Assembly: GCA_030704615.1 (NCBI GenBank)
Contig: CM060732.1
Location: forward strand, 3,102,001 to 3,166,000
Direction: 5' to 3'
DNA: 64,000 nt
Source: Takakia lepidozioides
Taxonomy: Eukaryota > Streptophyta > Takakiopsida > Takakiales > Takakiaceae
In this document: positions 1-12,700 of the stretch, piece after piece
Layout of the letters: each line of letters opens with the position of its first letter
How positions within the stretch are numbered: position 1 is the first letter of the stretch
Made by a program: the position numbers and the translations under genes
Notes under the pieces: generated by a model
The model's database searches: none
The model's input: only the letters and a program-made list of their open reading frames with translations
What the model was told of the DNA's origin: nothing

Positions 1-2960
1 CGTCCTGGGCGGCCCAACTTGTCGGCACCAGAGGTGCTTTTCCATAGACCAACACAAAAGGGGAAACTCCCGTCGCGGAGTGTTCTGTGTTATTATAACA
101 GAACTCTGCCGCGTCTAAGTGTTCCATCCAGTCTGATTGGTCTGCCGACACGTAATTCCGCAAGAATTGCTTCACTACGGAATTCACTCTTTCCGTTTGG
201 CCGTCCGTCGTAGGTCGGAAGGCGGTGCTCATCTTCAGCCTCGTCCCATCTTCTTCCAAAGTGCTCTCCAGAATTTACTCGTAAACTTTTGGTCGCGGTC
301 CGAGACAATATCCTTCGGGACTCCATGATGCTTTAAGACGTGGGCGAAGTAAAGTCGCCCTGTCTCCTGCGCAGTAGCCGTCTCCTTGGTGGGGATGAAA
401 TGGGCCATTTTACTGAACCTATCTACCACCACCATGATTGCATCGAATCCTTTTGACAGCGGCATAGCAGTCATGAAATCCATCGAGACGCTTTCCCAAG
501 TCCCCTCTGGAATCGGCAAGGGTTGTAACAGCCCCGCTTGCTTTTTATACTCGCTCCGGTTTTGTTGGCATGTGGTGCATGTCTTTACATACTCCTCTGC
601 CTCCTCCCTCAGTTTGGGCCAGAAATACTCTTTCTTCAAGAGTGCCGCAGTGCGCTTGGCTCCACCGTGGCCCGCAAGCGGGCTATCATGGCATTCTCTC
701 AAGACTATCCCTGATCCCTCCCTTTGGCACATAGAGACGTTTTTTGCTTATACCGGAAGCAGTCCGTTTTGCAAGTGGAACTGCGATTTAACCCCATTCT
801 CAAGTTCTGCATCACGCACTTTGCCAGCTCATCCTTCCGGCAAGCCTTCCGGATCTTCCTTTGGAGCGCCGTCTCGCCCTTGTACACCACAAGAAAGCTG
901 CTGCTTTCTACTTAAAGCATCGGCCACCACATTGTCCCGTCCCGGTTTGTACTGGATATCCACGTCGAACACTGCCAAAGTATCTTGCCACCTAAGTTGT
1001 TTTGGGGACAACTTGGGCTGCGTGGCAAAATACTTCACCGTGACATTGTCCGTGAACACCTTCACTGGGTTGGAACCAACATAGTGGCGCCAGAGTTCAA
1101 GGCAATGTACCACCGCCTTCATCTCTTTTTCGTGCGTCGGCCACCGTCACTCCACTTCATTCAGTTTCTTACTTTCGTAAGCCACTGGACGTCCATCTTG
1201 CATAAGTACACCCCCAATTGCGAAGTCCGATGCATCTGTATGAATCTCAAACGGACGATCGAACTCCTCGGGATTTTTAAGACTGGAGCTTCCGTCATCC
1301 GCTGCTTCAATTCAGCAAAAGCTTGGCCACAAATGTGTTCCATACCCAGACTTTGGATTTACACAGAAGGTCCGACAGCGGCCCCGCGATCTTGGCGAAA
1401 TTTCTCACATACTTCCGGTAATAGGAGGCGAGTCCTAGGAAGGATCGCACTCCCGGGACCGAAGTCGGAGGCTCCCAGTCCAAGATCGCCCTCACCTTTC
1501 TGTCATCCATTTTGATCCCATCCTGTGTAATCACGTGCCCCAAGAACTCCACTTTTGTGACCCCCGAATTCGCACTTTGAAGCTTTGGCATACAGCTTCC
1601 CTTCTCGCATTTTTGGAACACCCTTTTGAGGTGCTCCAGGTGCTCTCCTCCTTTGTTTTCGAGTACACCAAGATGTCGTCGATGTACACGATCACAAAGT
1701 CATCCAACCACTCCTGGAAAGGCTGTTCATCAGCGTGCTAAATGTCGCTGGTGCATTGGTGAGCCCAAAAGGCATCACCAAGAACTCATATGAACCATAC
1801 CTTGTCCTGCACGCGGTCTTCTCCTCATCTCCTTCCGCCACCCCGAATTTGGTGATAGCCGGAGCGCAAGTCGATCCGGCTGAAATACTACTCGCTCCTG
1901 CCAACCGATCGAAGAGGTCGTCGATCCTTGGCAAAGGGTACCGGTTTTTGATAGTCACCTTATTCAGAGCCCTGTAATCGACACACATCCGCAGCGTCCC
2001 ATCCTTCTTGTCTGCAATAGCACCGGGGCTCCGTAAGGTGACTTACTCGGCCGGATGTACCCCTTTGACATAGATCTTTGAGCTGAGTCTTCAGCTCGAC
2101 CAACTCTTTGTGGCTCAACCGGTAGGGCGCCTTGGCAGGCGGTTCCGATCCCGGTATCACCTCACCTCAATTTTGTGGTCAACTCCTCTCGCGGTGGCAA
2201 GCCGCTTGGTAAATCCTCCGGCATCACATCCTGGTATTTCTCCAAAATCCCCTTGATCCAATCTGGGCTCGGCTCCCCATCGCCTTCTCCTTTCACTTCT
2301 CTAATGTAAAGCAAACTGGGACTCGTGTGTGTCTCCTCCACGGCCCACTCCTTTGCTGATAGAAGGTTTATTCGCCCTCCCACGGATTTGGGCGTTTCCG
2401 ACACTCGTAAAACCTCGCCACCATCCCACATGGCAGCGTGACTACTACTCTTTGCGGCCATCTATGACCGCTCCGGATTTGCTCAAAAAGGTCATTCCCA
2501 AAATGAGATCCACTCCATCGATCTCGCAGATAGTGAAGTTCTCACGTCCCTCCCACTCCCCAGTTTGAAGAGGAACATCAAACGCCAACCTTGTCGCCAA
2601 CTGAGGTTCTCCTTTGGCAGAGCGCACCTCAATAGCGGCCCCCACGTCACTTGTCGGGAGTCCCAACTTTAGCCGCCGCCGGCGTCATGAAGGAGTGCGA
2701 CGCTCCTGTGTCCACCAACAACGACACATTAGTTCCGGATATTATCCCATCCACGAACAATAACTGACTCCCTTTTCGTAAGGCGCCAGTTTCCTGATAC
2801 AACTCACAAGAAAATTTGCCTACCTTGCAAGTCCTGGCGACCACCGCTTCCACCAAGCGACTGATGGTATCTTCCGACAGCTCCGTGGTCGCCCGAGTCA
2901 TGTTCAAATTGCCGGGGCTTCGTGCACTTCTTGGCCATGTGCCCGGGCTCCCCAAATTGA
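1..2960 (-). pseudogene. Ty3/gypsy chromovirus 1, pol (protease-RT-RNase H-integrase), cut by window edge
   Basis: This is the pol region of an LTR retrotransposon, read right to left. The protease region near 2.65-2.75 kb keeps the active-site motif VDTGASHSF. Reverse transcriptase follows at about 2.16-1.3 kb, with [20 protein letters not shown] and [13 protein letters not shown]. RNase H lies at about 1.3-0.8 kb, with EKEMKAVVHCLELW-type and GRDNVVADALSRK sequence. Integrase spans about 0.8 kb to the window edge, with an HHCC zinc module (H..H, TCTTCQQN) and a DDE core (MDFMTAMP, IVSDRDQKF). The frame breaks several times, for example around 2160, 1690 and 1300, so it cannot make one polyprotein. 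The same domains occur in the two other copies in the window, which carry a chromodomain at the C-terminus. In this copy that end lies outside the window. Confidence 0.93.
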
Positions 2961-3986
2961 AACACACTCCATCAAAGGTCGCCTTCTGTCCGCCATAAGT
3001 CGCTCCACCCGCTTTTCCTTTCGAAGCACACCGGGTGCCGCCTTGACGTGTGAGGGACCTCCCTTCGATTTCCACGTGCCATTTTCGCCGCGTGGCCTAT
3101 CCCACTTCTTTTCCGGTCGGGAGGAGTCACCTTCCCGCCGGGTCTTCTTGTGGTTCAGCTCCGTACGGCCTTGTCTCTCACCCCTAGGGACATCCGAGAA
3201 ACATTCAGCTCTCTCAATTGCCTCGTTCAAAGTCTTGGGTGGCTTCTCCTCCAACTTCCGCCTAGCCCATGGGGCCAGTCCCGCCACAAAGTTGAAGACC
3301 ATTCTGGTTCTGCCATGTCCGCGACTTCGAGCAACAGCACATTGAAAGCCTGGACATACCCCCGAATGTCATCTGTTTGCTTCAAATTCCTCATCTTGTC
3401 CCGGGCAAGCCAGGATGCGTTGAGGGGCACAAACTGTCTCTTCATCAATTCCTTGAACTCACTCCAGTTCAAGGTTTCCGGGCTTGGGCCTCGGTCGTGA
3501 AGGCGTTTCTGCCACCATTGTTGAGCATAGCCCCTCAAATAGGTGGGAGCCACTTCCACCCCGATCCTCGTCACTCAACTTGGCCGCCCGGAAGTACTGC
3601 TCTAGCTCCAGGAGCCAGGTGTTGAGTGCCTTCCGGTTTCGAACGCCCTCGAAGGTGCCGGGTTCCTTAGGCTTCACCTTAAACTTTGCCTTGGTGGAAG
3701 TGGCATTAGCCGCCTTCAACACGTCTTTCAACGTCCCGCCAAACTGCGCCAACAACCCTTCCCAAAAGGCTGCCGGCATGGGAGGCATCTCTTGGTTTGT
3801 CGGAGCTCTCAAAGATTCCTCGGGCTCCGACTCCTCGGATTCCTCCCGCTCCTGAGCGGCCTCGTTTTCGGAAACATTAATCGCTTCCTCAAACGGCCGC
3901 CTCGGTGACACGTCGCCCCCATCGGGCTCACCGGGGTCATCATCTTTTGGGCCGTTCCGCTTTCGCTTCGGCTTGCCCGACCCCAT
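2961..3986 (-). pseudogene. Ty3/gypsy chromovirus 1, gag
   Basis: Gag of gypsy 1. The likely start is the ATG at 3986-3984, which opens a basic and acidic leader (SGKPKRKRNGPKDDDPGEP). This start is shared with the copies at 40795 (minus) and 51108 (plus), all just inside the primer-binding site. A retrotransposon gag domain follows, with FRAAKLSDEDR, YAQQWWQKR and SWLARDKMRNLKQTDDIRGY, then a basic linker and a CCHC-knuckle region before the protease. In this copy the knuckle is damaged: CFN..GSPGTW in place of CFNCGEPGHM seen in gypsy 2. Frames change near 3570 and 3300, so this is a pseudogene. Confidence 0.9.
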
Positions 3987-4027
3987 GATGAGGCCAATCC
4001 CAAGGACGATCGCGTACTGAACTCTAA

Positions 4028-4040
4028 GCTCTGATACCAA
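4028..4040 (-). other. Primer-binding site of gypsy 1
   Basis: On the minus strand the LTR ends in GTGCGACA and is followed at once by TTGGTATCAGAGC. TGGTATCAGAGC is the usual plant primer-binding site matching the 3' end of initiator tRNA-Met. Its place between LTR and gag sets the element's orientation (minus) and the inner LTR edge. A similar site (TGGTATCAAAGC) sits beside the LTR of gypsy 2 near 40838-40848. Confidence 0.85.
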
Positions 4041-4041
4041 G

Positions 4042-4763
4042 TGTCGCACACCTCGATTCGGTAACTCCCCTTCAAGTTCAAGTCATAGTTACTCGCTTTG
4101 ATGCGCGCGCGCCTGACTCCCAACCTGGCCGCCGGGCCAACTTGGAGTTTCGGCTGCTCACCGGGACATAACGGTCCCCTTCCGCTTCCCTCTAAACCCT
4201 CCACCTATTTGGGACTAGGAGAATTCCCTTTGGTAGATGGCAGTCCGGAACAGCTCCCCACTCTTTGGTCGCTTTCCGGCTCGCTCGCTTACTCACTAGT
4301 TTTTGGTCACCAACGGGCTTGCACCGTTCTCGGGTTACTACTCCCTATATATACTTCTGTAGCTGTCCGCGGGGGTTTCATAACCAGCCATGCCATTTTA
4401 TGGCGAACCACCAAAACCCTCGACTCCCGGTGGTGAGTCGCGGTGAGTCTTGGCCCACTCACCGCGGCCCCAATGGACCGTGATGAGTCCCAAGACTCCC
4501 CACGACTCCCACCTCGAGGTCTCCACCCCATGGTGAGTCCTATGCCACCCCCACTAAGTCCCACTAAGCTACCACCACCCCTTGTGGAGCCACCTCCACC
4601 GCAACCCGGTGTGCGGGGCTCCACCTAGTGAGCGCCTCCGCCCTTGAGTGCCTTGGGCACTCAAGGGCTTCAGCCCCCATACCTATCGCCGCCGCTGCCC
4701 CCACCACAGGGGCAGCCCCTCATGTGTCCCGACCCCCTGCCCTCAAGGCAAAGGGCCGCGACA
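4042..4763 (-). repeat. 5' LTR of gypsy 1 (complete, about 722 bp)
   Basis: The repeat runs on the minus strand from TGTCGCGGCCC (4763) to GTGTGCGACA (4042), giving terminal inverted TGTCGC/GCGACA. The same unit recurs at 20384-21108, 40849-40993 (part), 50611-51054 (part), 60751-61460 and 62284-62862 (part), which defines its limits. It interrupts another Ty3/gypsy element whose sequence starts right after 4763. Confidence 0.88.
4344..4354 (-). promoter_or_regulatory. LTR TATA box
   Basis: On the minus strand the LTR holds GTATATATAGGGAG about 300 bp from its 3' end, preceded by GTCACAGA-type sequence. The same box is present in the other copies of this LTR (near 20690, 50745, 61160 and 62700). 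It is the best candidate for the retrotransposon promoter; the call rests on sequence and position only. Confidence 0.6.
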
Positions 4764-5588
4764 ATCTCCGCATTGGAGACACGACAGTCACTGTGACTGC
4801 TAAGGAGAGAGATATGATCCTGCAACAAGCCAAGAGGTTCAAGTGGGAGAGGACAAACTGCTCTGAGTGTGGGAGGATGGTCAAGTGAGGATTGTGCCTC
4901 ATCCACCACAGCGTGCACGGTTGGTGCGGCATGCCCATGAGGAGTTGGGGCATTTTAGGGTGCGACGCACTCAGAGTCTACTGCAAGGGCAGTATTGGTG
5001 GCGGGGTATGCATACAGAGGTGCAACAATTTGTGGCTAGGTGCACGGTATGTGACAGGGTGCATGCTTCATTCAACGCCCCTACACCACAATTGCATCCT
5101 CTTCCGATCATGGGATTGGGCTACAGGTGGAGTCTTGACTTCGCAGGCCCGTTGCCACTGACCATGCGTCACAATAAGTACGTGTTGGTAGTGAGTGGAT
5201 CGAGTTGGTTTCATTGCCTGACAAGGCTAGTGAGGGGGCTGCATATGCATTCTTGGATAGTGTGCTTAGCCGATTCAGTACTCCAGCTGAGGTACTCACG
5301 AACTAAGGGAGAGAGTTCTTGGGGGAGTTTCAGACGTTGTGTGATAAAGCCTTGATAGACCACCGTACCACTTCTCGATATCATCCTAAGGCCGATGGCT
5401 TGATACACCGTACTATGAATGTTGTTTTGGAAATGGATCCATTCTTTGATCGTTTACGCAATCTCATGGCAGATGATGTGTATCGGGAATGTGTGGGATT
5501 TAATCCGAATGCTATTAACAATGTAGCCCAGTGCCATTTTTTACCCATTATAATCACTCTTGGACAAGTGTGTAAGACACGAGTTTAA
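4764..5588 (+). pseudogene. Fragment of a second Ty3/gypsy family: integrase
   Basis: This plus-strand sequence encodes an integrase zinc module (H..ELGHFRVRRT, then C.VC in ARCTVCDRVH) and the first part of the DDE core (YRWSLDFAGPLP). A later part reads GEFQTLCDKALIDHRTTSRY and HPKADGLIHRT, corresponding to the usual HPQTDGQTER stretch. Frames change near 5200 and 5310. It differs clearly from the chromovirus integrases in the window, so it is an older, separate element into which gypsy 1 inserted. The 5 bp after the LTR (ATCTC) would be one half of the target duplication; the other half lies outside the window. Confidence 0.8.
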
Positions 5589-8500
5589 ACAGCCCATGAT
5601 TTGTTTGATCGGTAACAAAGGAACAAGTTATTGTGCTGACAGGGACCTGGGAGTTTGTCAGACTTATTTTCCAGACTGATAAAATAATTAAAAAATATTA
5701 AGGTATTAAAATAAGAACCAGAATCCAACAAAAACCCAGTGTTTTTTTTTTTTTTTTTCATATTTCCAAAATCGCTGGCGGGGCCACATGTGAATTTTAC
5801 CCATTGCCCATGTGGCGAGAATATCGAGGTGACAGAGTTAGAAAAGTGGCTATATTCTAGGTGGCACGTTTTAACTCGTCCACATCGGCAAGATTAGGCT
5901 CCTGAAATTTATCTGTTAGTGCTATTTGGCGAAAATTTCGGATTTTACCCCCCATAATTCTTTTGTACAAGTAACTTGGTTTGCATATTTCTGCTTCCAT
6001 GGACACCCCACCCCACCATCCCCTACGCGCGTCCACAAAGTTTGAACTATGGCACTTCAATTTGGCTGATAAATCCTCCATGAAGCCTGGCAAGATAATA
6101 CAGCCACAAGGGCCCCACTCCATGAGCGCCCCTGTATCAACCACTCTTTCCCTTCATAGTTCTCTATTTGAATAAGTTTGGATGCTTGAGGGCTGAAGGT
6201 CGGCATGGGTAACGGAAGCCCCAACTCCAACTGGTAGTCCAAGTAGGCATCAAATGGCAATCTTCTAACCTAGAGCTGTTCCAAAATGTTGATCCCATAC
6301 CATTCATTTGGAAACCCAGTAAATAGTGAGGAAGAGAGTGCAAGCAGTGATAACCCCTGATAAAATCCAATTGTCCTTCGATCGTTTGTGCTTGATGGCC
6401 CCTGTCACAAAGATTCACACAGACCCCATCCAACTTTCAGTACAAATAGTTTTCTATCAGGCTTATGTAAAATTCTGTTAATGGGAGGAAGCCAGACACA
6501 CCTAATTACAAGCTGTGGATCACAGGAAATCGGTCACCCAGTTGCTTTAGCTTCCCCTATATCTCCATGAACACAGAGTGTTGCGGAGCAAGTGCCCCTT
6601 TCGCAGCCTGGGCTTCATTGATCACCTCATCCATCTGCCCCCAACCACAATCACAAGCAATTAAACCACAGGCAATTACTCATCATAAGTCCAGCTGAAA
6701 TTCTTTCTTCCTCTATTGTGTGTGATTGCCACTGCAATTGCAGCCACATAAGCCACGTCTGTGTTCACTTACAGCATTCAATGGTTGTGTTGGACTGATC
6801 ATCATGCATACAGGGAGACCATGGATCGGCACGAAAATAAAAGTCCAACTCTTCTGAGTTGACCCTTCATAGAAAACAAATTTAGAATGCAGTTGAGCCG
6901 ATCCACCACATTGACATGTATTGAGGCTCAACTACAGTACAACTGACAGCTCTTGGTGACCTCACATATACCCCATCGAGCAATAATCTGAAACCTAGTG
7001 CAGAATATAACAATTTGTCTTGCATCATCATAGTATACTACACTGCTCAATAAGGAAAAGCTGGCGAGTTGTGATGATGCCAATTGAGATCACCGGCTGT
7101 ACCTATGTCAAGGTCTCAGATAGTGGCCACACTTATCTGTATGCACTTGTAACCATGACTAGGCTCAGCCTGCCTAGCCAAACAGGCCTGCAACCCATTT
7201 TGCCCAGAATAATTCGCCTAGAGCAATCTGGTACAAGTGCTTTCGGCCTTGGCTGCCTTTCCTCAGAAAAAGAAAAAACGAAAGTTGGTGACAGAGGCGC
7301 AGGGCCAGTGTCACTCCCCAGGATCCTCCCATCACCATCCATCTGCATTCATCTCACCGTTCAGATCAGGGTTCTCCTCCACACAAACTGTTGGTAACGA
7401 GCACATACTGTTAACCTTCATGTGAAATAATGTGCCATGCAAGATCAAGTGAGCTCCTATCCTGATCCCAATTTCCAACAACCTTTATTGGACAGCATGC
7501 ATCCACTTTTTGGCCATGTTAAATGAAGACACAGAAACAGCTACCGGGTGCACTCTATCAGGAAAACTTATTTGCGGAGCATAGGTTCCTGCAAGCTCTC
7601 CTGCAATCCAGCATTACTCCATTCAAGCCCATCCCATGGCTTCCCAACAATAATCCGTGAGCAGTAGACATGCTACAAATTCAAGAGTTGGCTAAGCCCT
7701 CTACCATTGTGTAGTACATCAAGTTTGACACCAGGGCAGTGTTCAGAATGACCCACCATTGACTGGGGTCAGAAAAGTATTCATTCCACAGCTTCTCCTC
7801 ATCTCTGTTACCTGTTTTTGGATACTTTCCTGTTGTCACATTGGCAGTATCATGTCAAAGTCACTCCAAACTAGATTCACTCAACCAGCTAACTTGCAGA
7901 ATTCAACATGGAAATTTAGGGCCGATTCTGATAAGAGGGAAAAACCGGGTGAAATGTGTTGAAGAAGGTGCCTTCATTGGCAGTGCCTGATTTTATCAAT
8001 TGTGCCGCTGCTGCTGCGGCTTCCAGTTGACCATCTACCCATGCAGGTTTCGAGTAGCTATCCTTCCACAGGGAACATCGGTAATCTGGAGCTTGAAATC
8101 CGGCCCTCTTGGATGAATCTGGACCCACACTCTATCCCTGCTCCTTCGGCTATCCATGCGTCTGCACAAATCATGCGTACATCCTCGCCTCGCTGCTAGC
8201 AGCTGACAATAACAGCCTAGAATTTTTCCAGCAAACACCCCAACCCTACTTATCACACTAGTTCCTATGCTGACTTGCGTCTGCTTCCAACAAGCATTCA
8301 CCTTTTTGCCTCGATTGTTCCACCATTGACTAGGGTCGGAAACGTATTCATTCCAGAGCTTCTCCTCGTCTCTGTTATATCGATTCTTTCATGTTGCCAC
8401 ATTGCAGTAAGATGTCAAAATCACTCCTAAACCACCATAGATCCACCAACGAGATCTCAACATGAATAGGGACGACTCTGATAACAGGCATCTCACCAGA

Positions 8501-8996
8501 AACACAGCTAAGTCCCAAAATATGTTCACAAATGCCTTCGTTGAGCCAGAACGCTCCCTTGGCTTCCCTTCCTCCGCCCGGCTCCTGTTCGCCGTCTGAT
8601 CTAACACACAAAACCTGTAGCCCAAAAAGAGGGTCGTCGATCATCAGGCTTGACACTCTCAAGACCCACATGTAAGCAAACACATACCTAAGAACCACCA
8701 CGGTGCAGCTGAGCAGGCAGAGATTGAAACACGGCCTGCTAAGACCAAGCTGACTCTCCCAAGAACCTTGTAAACAGCAGGAAAACGGTGTGTGAAACCC
8801 CTCCGCGCTCAAGCACGTGGACATTTGGAGCATTTCGGGCATTTCGGGCTGTCCAAAGAAATTGACGATGACGTGGCTACAAAATGTGGCGACGATGATG
8901 TGGCACTATGGCACCCTATTCCTACTCTACGCTAAACTAGCTTCTGACCTGCGGTAGTCGCTAGAATTTGTTAGTTGCAGTTTGGCATTAAGTATA

Positions 8997-9099
8997 GGGT
9001 AAGTCCCTGGACCGAGGGCATTCACTGATTTGAGGGCACCTACGAGGGCGAGTAGGTGCCAGAAAATCAGTGAATGCCCGAGGTCCAGGGACTTACCCA
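8997..9099. repeat. Long hairpin (inverted repeat, about 45-bp arms)
   Basis: The left arm contains GTAAGTCCCTGGACCGAGGG and runs through CACTGATT to GGCACCTAC. The right arm is its near-perfect reverse complement, separated by about 8 bases. It is followed by tandem copies of a roughly 42-bp unit (9160-9270, CCCTGGACAG core) and by the CACTA-like end at 9334. It is most simply a foldback or subterminal part of a decayed DNA transposon. A small-RNA precursor is a weaker alternative. Confidence 0.6.
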
Positions 9100-9159
9100 G
9101 CGTAAAGCACGGACAGAAAATTTTCACTTGACGTCATCATTCAAGTGGGCCATCCTGTC

Positions 9160-9334
9160 GCAGGATGTTCACAGAACGCGTAACGCCCTGGACAGGCTGG
9201 CGCGGGATGTCACAAAAAGCATAATGCCCTGGACAGCCTGTCGCGGCATGTTCACCAAAGCCCTATTTGGACTTGCCTCAAATCTTCACGTGTATAAGCG
9301 GACGTCCAAATACACTAAAATTTTTCTAGTAGTG
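9160..9334 (-). mobile_element. CACTA-like transposon end with subterminal repeats
   Basis: Read on the minus strand from 9334 the sequence begins CACTACTAGAAAAATTTTAG, a typical plant CACTA terminus. The inward flank carries tandem units (CGC.GGATGT.CAC...CCCTGGACAG) like CACTA subterminal repeats. No matching left terminus was found, so this is a fragment or a misread end. Confidence 0.4.
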
Positions 9335-9799
9335 CTTTACGTATCCTAACTCTGAACAGGTTGTGATCTGAGTGGAAGAACAAAGAAGCTGAGGTTGGTG
9401 GAGCGGGAAAGGGCTGAGGGACATCACAGCCTCTGTGATGTAAATTTTCACAAGAATGAGGACGAAGCTTGCAATATGCACAAAGTCTTGCAAATTAATT
9501 AGTGATATTGTTGCATAGAGCTTTAGACCCACAGCAATATCCCAGTCACCAGAAAGTTAGCACAATCCAAAGCACTTGTACACCTGAACAAAAAACTGAA
9601 TTAAGAAAATAGGAGAAAGCTTTTGACACCTGCAAGCAAAAAATCCCTGTAGGCTTCTGTAATCAAGAACTGAATGCTAGCGTTGTAAAATGTATCATGT
9701 AAAAGAATTGAAGAATCTTCAGGGTTACAACTGTATGGTAAGCTCAATGGAGCTACCGAGTTCACAACTCATTTTGGAATGTCTCATGAGTTCCAACAC

Positions 9800-12700
9800 T
9801 TATACACTCTCAGGGAAGGGCGTAGATGTCAAAGGTTCACACAATCCCAAGTAATCAGCACGCACTCCAGTGAAGCACCTCAGTCCCAATGACCGAAACT
9901 TGAGTAGCGCTGTAGGCACCAATTCCGCCTCCTCCAACGTCACAACCTCTCCACCTGACTGCAATGGCGACAGCACCACCCGACTTTTGCTTGTGATCGG
10001 CAGTGAGAGCTCAAATGGAGTACTGCCGTCAATCAGAGCAGATGCAACAAACTACAACCACCCGCCATCATATTGAACAGGTTAAGGTAGACACTAACAT
10101 TCAAACACAGTAACCTGGGGATACTTGGAAAAACTGGAGGCAAGTACAAGTAGTCTAGAAACCTGAGCTTTAATATACCTTAGGACCTGTCAGCCAGCAG
10201 GTTTTGAAAAGTGGGAGGTACGGAGGCATGCCTGATACAGGGCAGTGGTAGGCTCTTCTGGCAGAAAAAGGCCTTGCAAAACAACTCCATCAGGAAACTG
10301 AACACGGATGGTGGTTGCTTTGTATTGCCTTCGAGCTGCAAAAGCCTGCTTTTCTCTGTAGGACTTGGGAATCAGAAGCTGCCCGTCTTCCAGTTTCTTC
10401 TTGCGGGCTGTGGCTTCCATCTTCAATTCTGCTGCAGAGAGCACAAAAAATGACTCTGGAAGCTCAATTCTTCCAGCCTGATTGTCCTCCAAAGCGTAAA
10501 ACAGGCGCATCTGTTGTGCTCAGCCAGTTCACAACATTAATACACACAACACCCTCATGGTCAAAGAAGTTCAAGGGGCAGAACTTGTAACAATTCCAGT
10601 ATCGCTGCAAATTTAAGCGAACACATATGTCACACCCACTAGTGCCAATTTGTTGCTACCAGCTTAAGGGCATTGTAAGTCTGTGGGAGCATTACAGACG
10701 CCGAATCAACAGAAAACCACCTTTCTAGTGATCTCAGCAACTTGAGCCACATATATTAGTAATTTGAGGTTTGCTGGCACCAGACTTTTCCATTGTGTCA
10801 TGTTAACTAGATAGTTCAGACTCCAAGCCACAGCTCCCATATGCATACAGCATCAGGTAGAGAATAGAATGCAGTTTCACCCTTTTCCTTCCTGCAGAGG
10901 TCATGTGCCATTACAAGGATTAAGTGGTAGTAGGTAAGGGTAGAGCCCCTCTTACTGGTGACCTCACACAGTGGAGCATATGGCTATCTAGGAAGCTGAC
11001 TAAGATACTTCAATATTCTTAACTAGTTTATCAGATAACACATCTAAGAGTCTTAGTCCAACTCAGGCAAATGGTGATGAACGTCCAGTCATACCAGGCT
11101 GTACCTGACAACACCGATAAAGATCCTGAATTGACATTAAGGGGGGCCAAGTATGATACACAGAGAGCCAGATCTGAAGTCTTGGAAATTGGGAAGTTTC
11201 AGAAGGGTGCAGCATGCAGACTCCCAGACCTTTTCGGCTCAATGTGGACTGACACCTTCAACCCCACATCAAATTTTGGTGAAATAAACTCAAACAGGCT
11301 ATCTATGCATATTCTATCAAATCAATTTCTCCTTAAAAGAACCCTTGAAAGGTGCAAGCTGCATCAATCAACTACAGAGGTAACTGATTTGAAACCCTGA
11401 CTTCCTGACCGTCCTGATGGCTCTGCACCCACAATGCTTTTCTTGTGTCATTTTGCAAACAACATGTCTTTTGAGTCTTTAAGATCAAGGAAATCACCTG
11501 CCTATCAACCTTCTGGGGAACTGACCAGGTCGCATCAGAAAGCTGTTGAGATGATAATGATGTCACAGACGGTGTAGGCACAGAAACATGGGGTTCAAGC
11601 CAACCTATGGCTTGCACAATCCTCTCCATTTGGTTTTGAGAAGGGACGTCCATTACTGCCACAACCTCCTCTCCATCTGCTATCAAGTGAAACCCTACAC
11701 TCTCCAGAAATTCAACACCACCCAATGCTGTCCCTACTGTGTCACGGATGCTGGGATTCCCCAATCTCAATTTCCGAAATTTTTGAGCATTAGGATCACC
11801 CCTGATGTTGCGTAACAACCGCACAATAACATCCAGTGTGGCATTTGAGGGGGCCCCAGACAGAAGCATGCTTGCTGCTTCTCTGGATTCCTGTCTTGTT
11901 GTGTCCTTGATGTTAAAGCTCTCCCTGCTTGCTTTGTCCATGGGCCCTGTAGTTGAGGATGCCTCTTGCAATGAGACAGACTTGGCCAAGCACTCTTCCA
12001 CATGTGATGAGATTTCACCCTCTGATCTCCACCAGCTTTGGCAGATAGGGCACTGGAACTTCTTCTCCTGAGAAACCGCAAGTGATACTTAAATTGCAGC
12101 CAGCAAAGCTGAAGATTAATCACAGAGGACAATATGAATTGCATGCTAGATTTTCAAAAGCTGCCTTAGCAGCCTTGTGGAGCTGTCAGACAAACTATTT
12201 GCAGGGGTTTGAAAATAGGCATAAGCTACAATGCCACATACTATGCTACAAGAAGGCACAACCATCTAAATGCTTGGAGAATTTCGGATCCAATGCCTGA
12301 CATGGTGGCAACACTGCTGTGTCTGTCCTTCACATAAGATGCCCATACCCAAAGGCTCCCCATAATTTCCCAGGTTTCAAAGTGCTTGAAGAGATGCCAG
12401 GTGAAAGATGACAACTTTTCAAAATTTCAAACTCAGGTAATAAACTGCAAACAATTTTACTGGTCTTAATCGAATGCACACACTTAACTGACAGTAAACA
12501 TACCCTTCAAGAGCATAGGTCATATTTACCCCCAATGAAGAAACAAATTGACAAATCAATATATGCAGCTGGACAAACTTTCATGCAGTTGTGTTTTGGA
12601 GCACACCAGAGTTTGAGACTTGTTATAGCCCTTGTTCCAATTCTGCTGCCAATGTCTCTGGCTCACACGAACTAGGGTTCATTAATCCTGAGCACTTATG

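Larger units (their letters stand above)
5589..9799. other. Region without a supported gene, downstream of PUX2
   Basis: No ORF here has a recognisable domain. There is a T-run at 5741-5758. A minus-strand open stretch near 6057-6260 follows a possible acceptor and could be an exon, but I do not recognise it. Two related stretches at about 7755-7880 and 8328-8440 form a diverged direct repeat. Blocks at 8020-8190 and 8690-8765 recur inside the CACTA element at 53.6 and 56.06 kb. A strong hairpin and CACTA-like end lie at 8.99-9.33 kb. Confidence 0.5.

Noticed and set aside
4098-4628. Proline-rich ORFs in the LTRs (also at 20567-20965, 62427-62759)
   Set aside because: They repeat in every LTR copy on both strands, with frame differences, and are a by-product of LTR composition.
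5857-6433. Possible host exon(s) on the minus strand
   Set aside because: Open stretches follow plausible acceptors but no family is recognisable and no consistent multi-exon frame could be built.
7133-7348. Ser/Pro-containing ORFs in the 7-kb region as genes
   Set aside because: Short, overlapping on both strands and without splice-supported extension.
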